64,000 nucleotides of DNA from Palsa-504 sp963739615 (lineage in GTDB: Bacteria > Actinomycetota > Actinomycetes > Streptosporangiales > Streptosporangiaceae), in contig CAVUBD010000006.1 in NCBI GenBank assembly GCA_963739615.1, positions 14,573 to 78,572 on the forward strand, read 5' to 3'. The notes beneath the pieces are model-generated. The model was not told where the DNA came from. It did no database searches and worked only from the letters and a program-made list of their open reading frames with translations. Of the stretch, positions 8,461-15,927 are shown in pieces; the stretch's first letter is position 1, and each line of letters begins with the position of its first letter. The position numbers were made by a program, and so were the translations under genes.

Positions 8461-9230
8461 CGGGCCGCGGTCGCGGCCCGGGCGCCTGAGTCCTGGGGTC
8501 TCCTCCCGTGCTCTTCGCTTCCGGCCGCTTGAGCCTGGCCCCGTTCGGCCCGGTCGCCCTTGACCGGTACGAACCGGTAGCCGACGTTGCGGACGGTGCC
8601 GATCAGGGCCTCATGTTCCGGGCCGAGCTTGGCGCGCAGCCGCCGCACATGAACGTCAACCGTGCGCGTGCCGCCGAAGTAGTCATAGCCCCAGACCTCC
8701 TGCAGCAGCTGGGCGCGGGTGAAGACCCGGCCCGGGTGCTGGGCGAGGAACTTGAGCAGCTCGAATTCCTTGAAGGTCAGGTCGAGGACCCGGCCGCGCA
8801 GCCGGGCCGCGTAAGTGGCCTCGTCGATGGCCAGCTCCCCCGAGCGGATCTCGTCCGGCGCGTCGGCCACGGCGGCGATGGCCCGGCGGCCGATGGCGAG
8901 CCTGACCCTGGCCTCTACTTCGGCGGGTCCGGCTGTGTGCAAGATCACGTCATCGACGCCCCACTCCGCGTTGACCGCCGCCAGCCCGCCCTCGGTCACG
9001 ATCGCGAAGAGCGGGCAGTCCAGGCCTGTGGTCTGCAGCAGCCGGCAGATGCTCTTCGCGTGCGCGAGGTCGCGTCGAGCGTCCATCAGTACCGCATCCG
9101 CAGGCGGGGCCTCCACCAGGGCGGACGCATCGGCAGGCAGCACCCGCACCGGGTGCAGCAGGAGTCCCAGGGCAGGCAGCACTTCCGCGGATGGCTCGAG
9201 GACACCGGTAATCAGCAGCAGGTCGCTCAC
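8457..9230 (-). CDS. glnR: GlnR, OmpR-type nitrogen regulator
   Basis: 257 aa orphan response-regulator-like protein. The receiver-like half (1-120) keeps the Asp in LMDARRD but lacks the usual acidic pocket, as in GlnR. The winged-helix domain contains LDLTFKEFELLKFLAQHPG and WGYDYFGGTRTVDVHVRRL, nearly identical to Streptomyces GlnR. GlnR activates glnA, amtB and other nitrogen genes under nitrogen limitation. The neighbourhood (mshD on one side, a ThiS/MoaD-like gene divergently on the other) fits actinobacterial glnR loci. The C-terminal tail after residue ~225 is low-complexity and not conserved. Confidence 0.92.
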   Translation of the reverse strand: MSDLLLITGVLEPSAEVLPALGLLLHPVRVLPADASALVEAPPADAVLMDARRDLAHAKSICRLLQTTGLDCPLFAIVTEGGLAAVNAEWGVDDVILHTAGPAEVEARVRLAIGRRAIAAVADAPDEIRSGELAIDEATYAARLRGRVLDLTFKEFELLKFLAQHPGRVFTRAQLLQEVWGYDYFGGTRTVDVHVRRLRAKLGPEHEALIGTVRNVGYRFVPVKGDRAERGQAQAAGSEEHGRRPQDSGARAATAAR

Positions 9231-9289
9231 TCGCTGGCACCTCCACTCGCTGGTGCGGTCGCACCCTCACTACTTGTATAAACAGACAA

Positions 9290-9317
9290 GGACCCGGGGG
9301 CAACGGCGCCCGGGTCC
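9290..9317. promoter_or_regulatory. Hairpin between glnR and the MoaD-like gene
   Basis: Perfect inverted repeat GGACCCGGG / CCCGGGTCC with a 10-nt loop in the 110-base divergent intergenic region. Just before it, CTTGT and ACAAG flank TATAAACAG. It could form in the leader of either gene; role unknown. Confidence 0.45.
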
Positions 9318-9340
9318 CGATTAAGAAGAGGATATCCCAA

Positions 9341-9601
9341 ATGGCCAAAGTAACAATCCAGTACTGGGCCGCGGCCAGGGACGCGGCGGGCGTGGCCATG
9401 GAATCGGTGGAGGCGCAGACGCTGGCGGAGGCGCTGGATGTGATCATGGCCCGCCGCGGTGATGACGACCGGCTTCGCTCGGTGCTCGAGACTTCCTCTT
9501 TTCTGGTCGACGGTGCGTCGGCGGGTCGCCGGGTGGCGGCTGACCTGGCTCTCCGGGATGCGGCGGTGATTGAGGTGCTGCCGCAGTTCGCCGGAGGGTA
9601 G
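9341..9601 (+). CDS. MoaD/ThiS-family sulfur carrier protein
   Basis: 86 aa with a beta-grasp fold pattern and the C-terminal Gly-Gly (FAGG) that is adenylated and thiocarboxylated in sulfur carriers. The first strand KVTIQYWAAARDAAGV and the LAEALDVI helix match MoaD-like proteins. A solitary copy beside glnR is common in actinobacteria; which pathway (molybdopterin, thiamine or another thiolation) is not shown here. Ribosome site AAGAAGAGG is about 12 nt upstream. Confidence 0.8.
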   Translation: MAKVTIQYWAAARDAAGVAMESVEAQTLAEALDVIMARRGDDDRLRSVLETSSFLVDGASAGRRVAADLALRDAAVIEVLPQFAGG

Positions 9602-9674
9602 GGCGAGGAAGCCTCCCGGGGGTGGGCATTGCGCGCAAATTACGGCACACTGGGTGGATATTACCCTACAGTGA

Positions 9675-10334
9675 GTGAGCATGAGTCAGCACGGACCTCC
9701 AGGCCATCCGGGTCCCGGCGTACCCGGGTCGGCGCCCGGCGATAAGAACTTTCCCGGCGGGTTGAACCGTGCCGCGCCAGCGAACGTTCCTCATGATGTG
9801 CCGAACGCGGAAACCGCGCCCCGGCCGGGGCGAGTGGCAGACGAGGCGTTTGTCCGGGCACTTTACGCCGAACACGGCGGTGCTCTGCTTCGCTACGCCC
9901 TCCACCTCACCGGCGGGGATAGGCAGCGTGCGGAGGACCTAGTGCAGGAAACGATTGTGCGGGCGTGGCGTCACCCGGAGGCACTGGCCGACCGGCCGGC
10001 CAGGCCGTGGCTGTTCGCTGTCGCGCGCAACCTCGCGGTCGACTCGTACCGTGCGCGGCAGGCCAGACCGCCAGAGACCGGACAGGCAGCGCTGGAACTG
10101 CTGCCCTCCGACGACGACGCCGACCGTACGCTTGAGTCGTGGGCCGTCGCGGACGCGCTGGCTTCGCTGCGGCCCGACCACCGGCGCGTGATTGTAGAGA
10201 CCTACTACCGGGGCTGCTCGGTAGCCGAGGCGGCGGCCACGCTCGGGATACCGCCAGGTACCGTGAAATCACGGACGTTTTACGCATTGAAGGCGCTCAA
10301 GCTGGCGCTGCAGGAACGAGGACTGGCGCCATGA
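9675..10334 (+). CDS. ECF-type RNA polymerase sigma factor
   Basis: 219 aa (or 217 from the ATG at 9681). A disordered N-terminus of about 50 aa precedes sigma region 2 (VRALYAEHGGALLRYALHLT ... DLVQETIVRAWRH, residues ~57-105) and region 4 (PDHRRVIVETYYRGCSVAEA ... IPPGTVKSRTFYALKAL, ~160-212). TACCCT at 9662-9667 lies 7 nt before the GTG, so the mRNA may be leaderless. Its stop overlaps the anti-sigma start by ATGA, the usual arrangement. The C-terminal RTFYALKALKLALQERGL resembles the SigK/SigL group. Confidence 0.9.
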   Translation: MSMSQHGPPGHPGPGVPGSAPGDKNFPGGLNRAAPANVPHDVPNAETAPRPGRVADEAFVRALYAEHGGALLRYALHLTGGDRQRAEDLVQETIVRAWRHPEALADRPARPWLFAVARNLAVDSYRARQARPPETGQAALELLPSDDDADRTLESWAVADALASLRPDHRRVIVETYYRGCSVAEAAATLGIPPGTVKSRTFYALKALKLALQERGLAP

Positions 10335-11053
10335 CCCCGGCATGGGATTGCCATGACGCCCGGCCGTCGCTTGGCGTCTACGTGCTCGGAGCCATCGACC
10401 CGGCCGAGCGCGCGCTGGTCGACGCGCACCTGGCCACCTGCAGGGACTGCCGGGACGAACTCGCCGGCCTGGCCGGCCTGCCCGCTCTGCTGGCCCGGGT
10501 CAACCCGGACGAGGTCAGCCGGATCTGCCCGGATGACGCGGTGCGGACGATCGCGGATGAGCGGCCTCCGCAGGAGTTGCTCGGCACGGTACTCGACCTG
10601 GCTGAAGCCAGGCGGCGCCGGACCCGGTGGCGGTTCCTGGCCGTGGCTGCCGCCGTCGCGGTGATCGCCGGCGGCCTGTTCGGCGGGCTGCGCACGGCGA
10701 CCTCGACGACGCGGACAGTGCACAATGCCGCGCAGTTCTCGCCCGGGGCGGGCGACTGGGACACCGCCGTGGCGACGAGCAAGATCACCGGCGCGAGCGC
10801 CACCATCGAATATTCGCGCGAGCTGTGGGGCAACGCCTTCGAGGTCCTGGTCAACCACATTGCGCTCGGGACCACGTGCCAGTTGTGGGTGGTGCATCCC
10901 GACGGGTCCCGGACCCAGGTGGCCGCGTGGACGACGGCGCACGACGAGGGCCGCGTCTGGTACGCGGGGTCCATGCCGGTTAGCTCGAAGCCGATCAGCA
11001 GCTTCCAGATCACGGCGGGAAACCGGGTGCTGCTTGCGGTCACGCCGACCTAG
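10331..11053 (+). CDS. Zinc-finger anti-sigma factor (membrane)
   Basis: 240 aa. The cytoplasmic N-terminus carries the ZAS motif DAHLATCRDC (HxxxCxxC) with upstream His, which clamps the partner sigma factor. A membrane segment follows at about residues 100-122 (WRFLAVAAAVAVIAGGLFGG). The outside domain, ~115 aa, includes an FEVLVNHIALGTTCQLWVVH segment resembling RskA-like sensor domains. Translationally coupled to the sigma factor gene, so it is almost certainly its antagonist. The signal is unknown; the following thioredoxin-like gene hints at redox. Confidence 0.88.
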   Translation: MTPAWDCHDARPSLGVYVLGAIDPAERALVDAHLATCRDCRDELAGLAGLPALLARVNPDEVSRICPDDAVRTIADERPPQELLGTVLDLAEARRRRTRWRFLAVAAAVAVIAGGLFGGLRTATSTTRTVHNAAQFSPGAGDWDTAVATSKITGASATIEYSRELWGNAFEVLVNHIALGTTCQLWVVHPDGSRTQVAAWTTAHDEGRVWYAGSMPVSSKPISSFQITAGNRVLLAVTPT

Positions 11054-11067
11054 CAGCGGCCCGGGGA

Positions 11068-11601
11068 ATGGAAGCTACCGCGAGGGTGCTTTCTACTGGC
11101 ATGAGTGGCGGGTTGATCGCGCTGGCTGCGGCGCTGGTCGTGGCGACAGGGCTCGGGCTGGCGTGGCGATGGCGGAACGGGCGGTTCCGGGCCTCGCGGC
11201 CGGCTCTCCTCACCCGGGACGCCGGGAGGCGGCCCGACCGGGCTGACGGGGCCGGCTTCCTGACCGAGACTGACCTGGGCGCCCGCCTCGGCCAGCGGGC
11301 TACTCTGGTCCAGTTCTCGACCGCCTTCTGCGCGCCTTGCCGCCCGACGCGGCAGATCCTGGCCCAGGTCGCGGACGCCGTCGATGGCGTGGCCCATGTC
11401 GAGATCGACGCCGCCTCCCGGCTTGACCTGGTGCGACGGCTGCATATCAGCAGCACGCCGACCGTGCTCGTGCTCGGGGCTGACGGTGCCATCGTCAAGC
11501 GTGCCGCTGGATTGCCCCGCAAAGCGGATGTGATCGCCGCGCTGGGCACAGCGATCGAGCCCGCCGCCCCTGGCATCACCGCGCCCGCGGGCGGAGAGTG
11601 A
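11068..11601 (+). CDS. Membrane-anchored thioredoxin-like protein
   Basis: 177 aa, or 166 from the ATG at 11101, which places the hydrophobic segment (LIALAAALVVATGLGLAW) at the very N-terminus and is the better start. The thioredoxin fold follows, with the active-site Cys pair in FCAPCRPTRQIL instead of WCGPC, and cis-Pro region SSTPTVLVLGADG. Expected to reduce or oxidise disulfides at the membrane. It starts 14 nt after the anti-sigma gene, so it is probably in the same operon, ahead of the sulfur genes. Confidence 0.8.
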   Translation: MEATARVLSTGMSGGLIALAAALVVATGLGLAWRWRNGRFRASRPALLTRDAGRRPDRADGAGFLTETDLGARLGQRATLVQFSTAFCAPCRPTRQILAQVADAVDGVAHVEIDAASRLDLVRRLHISSTPTVLVLGADGAIVKRAAGLPRKADVIAALGTAIEPAAPGITAPAGGE

Positions 11602-11669
11602 CCGCGGTGAGAGCTCCCCGTATTCGATCATGCTGGCCGGCCATAGCGGAAATAACTCCAGCCTTGGGC

Positions 11670-11698
11670 GTGACAGCCCGGTCAAGCCCGCATAGCAT
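11670..11698 (+). promoter_or_regulatory. Promoter of the cysteine leader peptide
   Basis: GTGACA (-35) and TAGCAT (-10) separated by 17 bp. The -10 hexamer ends 7 nt before the GTG at 11706, so transcription is expected to begin at or within a base of the start codon, giving a leaderless mRNA. Confidence 0.6.
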
Positions 11699-11705
11699 CT
11701 GGTTC

Positions 11706-11801
11706 GTGATCTCCCGGACAGCGAAGACGCTGACCAAGCGGCGTGCGGTTGACTTCTGCCACGTCGCTACCGCCATCTGTCCGCTTGCTCCGCTGCCTTA
11801 A
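11706..11801 (+). CDS. Cysteine-containing leader peptide of the sulfur operon
   Basis: 31 codons from GTG: MISRTAKTLTKRRAVDFCHV then ATAICPLAPLP. The core (T)KRRAVDFCHVATAIC matches the short actinobacterial leader peptides with an R-x-VDxxRVxxxxC pattern that precede sulfur-assimilation genes. In mycobacteria such peptides make downstream genes respond to cysteine through ribosome stalling at Cys codons (established there, inferred here). The two Cys codons (TGC 11758-11760, TGT 11782-11784) sit near the 3' end. No ribosome site precedes the GTG, but a promoter is placed for leaderless translation. Downstream lie a repeat-rich spacer and the DUF4395-sulfurtransferase operon. Confidence 0.7.
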   Translation: MISRTAKTLTKRRAVDFCHVATAICPLAPLP

Positions 11802-11828
11802 TCCCCGGACGCGCTGCCGCCGTGCACC

Positions 11829-11876
11829 GCTGATCACGCCTGCTGATCACCTGCTGATCACGCCCTGCTGATCACG
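11829..11876. repeat. Four GCTGATCAC repeats in the leader-operon spacer
   Basis: GCTGATCAC starts at 11829, 11842, 11853 and 11867, with spacing 13, 11 and 14. TGATCA is self-complementary, so the copies can pair with one another in several ways. They lie between the leader peptide stop (11801) and the DUF4395 start (11947), where an attenuator or anti-Shine-Dalgarno structure would be expected. Confidence 0.7.
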
Positions 11877-11946
11877 AAGGCACGGTATCCGGATGAGACG
11901 GGGCGGCGACCCGGCAGGCAGGAACAAGCGCTCAGTGGCGAGGAGC

Positions 11947-12375
11947 ATGACCATGGAAATCGACCCGCGCGGTCCTAGGCTGGGAGCGGTGATCACCGTT
12001 GTCGTTCTGGCGGTGGCGCTGGTTACGGCGAGTGCCTGGCTGCTCGCCGCGCAGGTCATCGTGTTCGCGGTGGGGGCGCTGGCCGGGCTGCGGTACGCGC
12101 CGTACGGCGTCCTGTACCGGCGTTTCGTCCGCCCCCGGCTCGGGCCGCCCGCATATACCGAGGCCGAGGCGCCGCCGCGGTTCGCGCAGGGAATGGGCAT
12201 GGTCATCGGGGCCCTGGGCGTTATCTGCTACGCCGCGGGAGTGACCGCGGGCGGCCTCGTCTTCACCGCACTCGCGCTGGTCGCGGCGTTCCTCAACGCA
12301 GCCTTCGAGCTATGCCTGGGCTGCCAGGTGTATCTGTTCATCCAGCGGAATCTAAGGGTCCGGCCGTCCGCCTAG
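11947..12375 (+). CDS. DUF4395 membrane protein
   Basis: 142 aa from ATG 11947 (the next ATG, 11953, is equally possible and has better spacing to the GAGGAG site); the upstream open frame to 11893 is not needed. Four hydrophobic segments are visible: LGAVITVVVLAVALVTASAW, LLAAQVIVFAVGALAGL, GMVIGALGVICYAAGV and GLVFTALALVAAFLNA. The last is followed by ELCLGCQVYLF, whose CxxC is conserved in this family. Always found beside rhodanese or thioredoxin-like genes, so a role in moving or handling sulfur compounds across the membrane is likely but unproven. Confidence 0.82.
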   Translation: MTMEIDPRGPRLGAVITVVVLAVALVTASAWLLAAQVIVFAVGALAGLRYAPYGVLYRRFVRPRLGPPAYTEAEAPPRFAQGMGMVIGALGVICYAAGVTAGGLVFTALALVAAFLNAAFELCLGCQVYLFIQRNLRVRPSA

Positions 12376-12404
12376 GGCGTGACCGGAGAAGGAGGAATAT
12401 CCAC

Positions 12405-13247
12405 ATGAGCCGATCCGACGTCCTCGTGGACGCCGACTGGGCGGAGGCCCATATCGGTGACCCTGGTGTCGTCATCGTGGAGGTAGACGAGGACACCAGC
12501 GCCTACGACAAGGGCCACATCCCGACCGCGATCAAGCTCGACTGGAAGAAGGACCTGCAGGATCCAGTCCGCCGCGACTTCGTCGACAAGACGGGCTTCG
12601 AGGCGCTGCTGTCCGAGCGGGGCATCTCGAACGACGACACCGTGCTGCTCTACGGCGGCAACAACAACTGGTTCGCCGCCTACGCCTACTGGTACTTCAG
12701 GCTGTACGGCCACGACAAGGTTGTGCTGCTCGACGGCGGCCGCAAGAAGTGGGAGCTCGACTCGCGCGAGCTGAGCACCGACGTGCCCGAGCGCCCGAAG
12801 ACCAGCTACACCGCCAAGGACCAGGACTCCTCGCTCCGCGCGATGCGCGACGAGGTGCTCGCCGCCATCGGCAAGCGCAACCTGGTCGACGTGCGCTCCC
12901 CGGACGAGTTCACGGGCCTGCTGCTCGCGCCGGCGCACCTGCCGCAGGAGCAGGCGCAGCGGGGCGGCCACATTCCCACGGCCCGCAACGTGCCCTGGTC
13001 CAAGGCGGCGAACGAGGACGGCACCTTCCGTTCCGACGACGAGCTCACCCAGCTCTACCAGGGCGAGGCGGGCCTTGATTTCGGCAAGGACACCATCGCC
13101 TACTGCCGGATCGGCGAGCGGTCGGCGCACACCTGGTTCGTGCTGCACGAACTGCTTGACCAGCCCAACGTCAAGAACTACGACGGCTCGTGGACCGAGT
13201 ACGGTTCGCTGGTCGGCGTGCCGATCGAGCTGGGTGACGGCCGATGA
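12405..13247 (+). CDS. sseA: Thiosulfate sulfurtransferase (SseA/CysA2 type)
   Basis: 280 aa with two rhodanese domains. The N-terminal one is inactive; the C-terminal one has the persulfide-forming cysteine in YCRIGERSAHTWFVLHE, near residue 232. I chose ATG 12405 behind AAGGAGG and not the longer open frame. Moves sulfane sulfur from thiosulfate or 3-mercaptopyruvate to acceptors. Operon with DUF4395 upstream and the DUF1416 gene overlapping by 4 bases downstream, as in mycobacterial cysA2/cysA3-sseC loci. Confidence 0.93.
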   Translation: MSRSDVLVDADWAEAHIGDPGVVIVEVDEDTSAYDKGHIPTAIKLDWKKDLQDPVRRDFVDKTGFEALLSERGISNDDTVLLYGGNNNWFAAYAYWYFRLYGHDKVVLLDGGRKKWELDSRELSTDVPERPKTSYTAKDQDSSLRAMRDEVLAAIGKRNLVDVRSPDEFTGLLLAPAHLPQEQAQRGGHIPTARNVPWSKAANEDGTFRSDDELTQLYQGEAGLDFGKDTIAYCRIGERSAHTWFVLHELLDQPNVKNYDGSWTEYGSLVGVPIELGDGR

Positions 13248-13561
13248 GCGGCACAGTGAGCGCCGACGGCTGCGGCGCCCCCGCAGGCGGCGTCAGCGTC
13301 AGTGCGGCCACCGGGACTCAGGCGGTGGTGGAGGGACGTGTCACCCGCGATGGCACCCCGGTGGCTACTGGTTACGCACGGCTGCTCGGCACCGGCGACG
13401 AGTTCGTGGCCGAGGTCCCGCTGGGCGACGACGGCGGGTTCAGGTTCTTCGCCGCGCCCGGGTCGTGGACGCTGCGGGTGCTCGCGCCCGGCGGCTTGCG
13501 GGCCGAGCGCTCGGTCGAGGCGGATTACGGTCAGGTCACGAAAGTTGACGTCACGATCTGA
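13244..13561 (+). CDS. sseC: DUF1416 protein (SseC-like)
   Basis: 105 aa, start overlapping the stop of sseA (ATGA). Starts with MSGTVSADGCGAPAGGV and continues as an Ig-like beta sandwich (VVEGRVTRDGTPVATGYARL ... LRVLAPGGL). In mycobacteria the homologue always follows cysA2/cysA3; its role, probably with the sulfurtransferase, is not established. The N-terminal Cys (residue 10) is conserved in the family as I recall it. Confidence 0.85.
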   Translation: MSGTVSADGCGAPAGGVSVSAATGTQAVVEGRVTRDGTPVATGYARLLGTGDEFVAEVPLGDDGGFRFFAAPGSWTLRVLAPGGLRAERSVEADYGQVTKVDVTI

Positions 13562-13580
13562 TCGCGGCTGATCCGGTAAC

Positions 13581-13618
13581 GGGCGCGGCCGCCGTGTCAT
13601 CGCACGGCGGCCGCGCCC
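13581..13618 (+). terminator. Terminator of the sulfur operon
   Basis: Perfect 16-bp stem GGGCGCGGCCGCCGTG / CACGGCGGCCGCGCCC with a 6-nt loop TCATCG, followed by TTTATAT. It starts 20 nt after the DUF1416 stop. Confidence 0.92.
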
Positions 13619-13745
13619 TTTATATACCCAGGACTAATGATCATGACGGCCACGCCATCAGTGGCGGCTATGGCACGAGTGAAGCGGAGATGAACATGAG
13701 GAACGGCGCCTGTCGGACCCAACCGGCGCCGAGTACGCTGTAAGA

Positions 13746-14387
13746 GTGGTCGAGAACCGGCAGGAATTCCAGCGTGACCTTGAGAGCATCGAAGCCAAGG
13801 TCATCGAGCTGTTCGCCATGGTCGCCGAGGATCTGCCCGGAGCGACCAAAGCGCTCCTGACGGCCAACCCCGAGGTCCTCCAGCAGCTGGCAGAACGCGA
13901 GCAGGTCATCGACGCCCTCTACCCGGAGATCGAGGAACTGGTCAACCGGCAGATCCTGCTGCAGGCGCCCGTCGCCTCCGACCTGCGCTTCCTGCTCTCA
14001 GTGCTGCGCATCGTGCCGGAGCTCGAGCGCTCCCACGACCTGGTCGTCCAGATCGCCTCCCGGGCTAACCACATCCTCGGCAAGGACCTCTCGGTGCGCG
14101 CCCGGGGCCTCGTGGAGCGAATGGGAAACCTCAACTCCGAGATGTGGCGCAGTGCCGCGGACTCCTGGTATCAGCGGGACCGTTCCGCCGCTGAGACGCT
14201 AGCGGAACGCGATACCGAGATGGACGAGCTGCACGCCAGCTTGCTCGCCGAGCTTGCCTCCGGACAGATGGCGCTGCCAGTGGCGATGGAGATGACGCTG
14301 GTGGCGTGGTTTTACGAGCGTCTCGGTGCTCACGCCGTCAACATCGCGCGCCGAGTGGTGTACCTGGCAGGAACGGCTAAGAACTAA
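13746..14387 (+). CDS. phoU: Phosphate signalling regulator PhoU
   Basis: 213 aa from GTG. Two three-helix bundles with the metal-binding E(D)xxxD patterns, visible in LERSHDLVVQIASRANHIL and YERLGAHAVNIARRVVYL. PhoU links the Pst transporter to the PhoR kinase and holds the Pho regulon off when phosphate is ample. Here it lies on the forward strand, separated from the reverse-strand pst operon by uspA. Confidence 0.92.
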   Translation: MVENRQEFQRDLESIEAKVIELFAMVAEDLPGATKALLTANPEVLQQLAEREQVIDALYPEIEELVNRQILLQAPVASDLRFLLSVLRIVPELERSHDLVVQIASRANHILGKDLSVRARGLVERMGNLNSEMWRSAADSWYQRDRSAAETLAERDTEMDELHASLLAELASGQMALPVAMEMTLVAWFYERLGAHAVNIARRVVYLAGTAKN

Positions 14388-14507
14388 GGCGCGTCTCCCG
14401 TCCGCCCGGGACTCCCGCCCTATCCTTAGTCCCTACCCATCGGCGGATCTTCAGGCCATCCTCTCAGCAGGACCAACTGAAACGGATAGGTAACCTGAGG
14501 AGCAGAG

Positions 14508-14951
14508 ATGCCCGGAATCATCGTTGGGGTGGACGGCTCGGAGCATTCTCGCCTGGCCCTCAGCTGGGCTATGCGAGAGGCGGCCCAGCACCATGTCCCG
14601 CTGACCGTCATGACCGTGCACCCGATCCCGCCTCGCCCGGCCACCAGGATTTACTGGCCGGTGCCCGACCTCCCCGAGAGCAGCTTCGACCCGGAGCTCA
14701 CGCGGAAGGGGATCCAGCAATACGTGGACCGGGTTGCGCAGGAGACCGGCCAGACGGCGCCTGGGGTCACGGTGAGCGTGACCACGGGGGATCCGGCGGA
14801 AGAACTCGTCCGGGCCTCGCATGACGCCGACCTGCTCGTCGTGGGGTCCCGCGGCACCGGCGCGTTCGCCGCGCTCTGGCTGGGGTCGGTGAGCAACAAG
14901 GTCACGCATCACGCGGCGTGCCCCGTCGTGGTCGTCCCCGAGGCCCGCTAG
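14508..14951 (+). CDS. Universal stress protein, single UspA domain
   Basis: 147 aa. Starts with GIIVGVDGSEHSRLALSWAM and has the ATP-binding motif VVGSRGTGAFAALWLGSVSN (G-2x-G-9x-G(S) pattern), so it probably binds ATP. GAGGAG lies 6 nt upstream of the ATG. Stands between phoU and the pst operon and ends at a strong hairpin. Function in dormancy or stress is inferred from the family. Confidence 0.9.
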   Translation: MPGIIVGVDGSEHSRLALSWAMREAAQHHVPLTVMTVHPIPPRPATRIYWPVPDLPESSFDPELTRKGIQQYVDRVAQETGQTAPGVTVSVTTGDPAEELVRASHDADLLVVGSRGTGAFAALWLGSVSNKVTHHAACPVVVVPEAR

Positions 14952-14970
14952 GCCGCAGGGCCGGAGATGG

Positions 14971-14993
14971 GCGCCAGGGCATCGCCCTGGCGC
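14971..14993. terminator. Bidirectional hairpin between uspA and pstB
   Basis: Perfect 10-bp stem GCGCCAGGGC / GCCCTGGCGC with a 3-nt loop ATC between two convergent genes, 20 nt from each stop. Confidence 0.85.
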
Positions 14994-15014
14994 GGCCGGG
15001 CCTGGCCGTCCAGC

Positions 15015-15893
15015 TCAGCCCATCCGGCCGGTGACGTAGGCCTGCGTGCGGGAGTCCTGCGGGTCCTGGAAGATCTGCTCGGTCCGGCCGTACTCGACCA
15101 GCACTCCGGTGCGGGTATCGCTCTCCTCGTTGCGGAGCACAGAGTAGAAGGCGGTGCGGTCGCTGACCCGCGTGGCCTGCTGCATGTTGTGCGTGACGAT
15201 GACGATCGTGTACTGCGACTTGATCTCCCGCATCAGGTCCTCGATGGCGCCCGTCGCGATCGGGTCGAGCGCCGAGCAGGGCTCGTCCATCAGGACCACG
15301 TCCGGCTCGACGGCGAGCGTGCGGGCGATGCACAGCCGCTGCGCCTGCCCGCCGGACAAGCCCAGGCCCGACTTGTCCAGCCGGTCCTTGACCTCCTCCC
15401 ACAGCGCGGCTTGGCGCAGCGAGCGCTCGACGATCTCGTTCAGCTTGTCCTTGTTGCGGATGCCGTTGATGCGCGGCCCGTAGGCGATGTTGTCGTAGAT
15501 CGACTTGGGGAACGGGTTCGGCTTCTGGAAGACCATGCCGATGCGCCGCCGCACGGCGGTCGGGGAGACATCGTTGGCGTACAGCGACGCCCCGCGGTAT
15601 TGTACGTCACCCTCGACGTGAGCGCCCGGTATGAGGTCGTTCATGCGGTTAAGCGTCCGCAGCACCGTCGTCTTGCCGCACCCGGACGGGCCGATGAACG
15701 CAGTGATCTCGTGCTCGTAGATGGACAGCGAAACGTCCGTGACGGCCCGGAAGGAGCCGTAGTAGCACGAGACCTTCTGCGCATCGAAGATAGTCGCGCC
15801 CGGCGTATCGAACGCAGCTGCGCCCGGCGTCGTCTGCACCTGGGACTTGGGCAGCTGAGTATTGCTGGCAACGTTTTGCTCTGACTGTTCCAT
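15015..15893 (-). CDS. pstB: Phosphate ABC transporter ATP-binding protein
   Basis: 292 aa. Walker A GPSGCGKTTVLRTLNRMND, the ABC signature LSGGQAQRL and Walker B VVLMDEPCSALD are present, followed by the H-loop VTHNMQQA. The N-terminal ~35 aa (MEQSEQNV...) is an extension without structure. Powers PstCA for high-affinity phosphate uptake. Last gene of pstSCAB, 34 nt after pstA. Confidence 0.95.
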   Translation of the reverse strand: MEQSEQNVASNTQLPKSQVQTTPGAAAFDTPGATIFDAQKVSCYYGSFRAVTDVSLSIYEHEITAFIGPSGCGKTTVLRTLNRMNDLIPGAHVEGDVQYRGASLYANDVSPTAVRRRIGMVFQKPNPFPKSIYDNIAYGPRINGIRNKDKLNEIVERSLRQAALWEEVKDRLDKSGLGLSGGQAQRLCIARTLAVEPDVVLMDEPCSALDPIATGAIEDLMREIKSQYTIVIVTHNMQQATRVSDRTAFYSVLRNEESDTRTGVLVEYGRTEQIFQDPQDSRTQAYVTGRMG

Positions 15894-15927
15894 GATGTTC
15901 CTAGCGCGGCTTTCTGTCGAGGCATTC

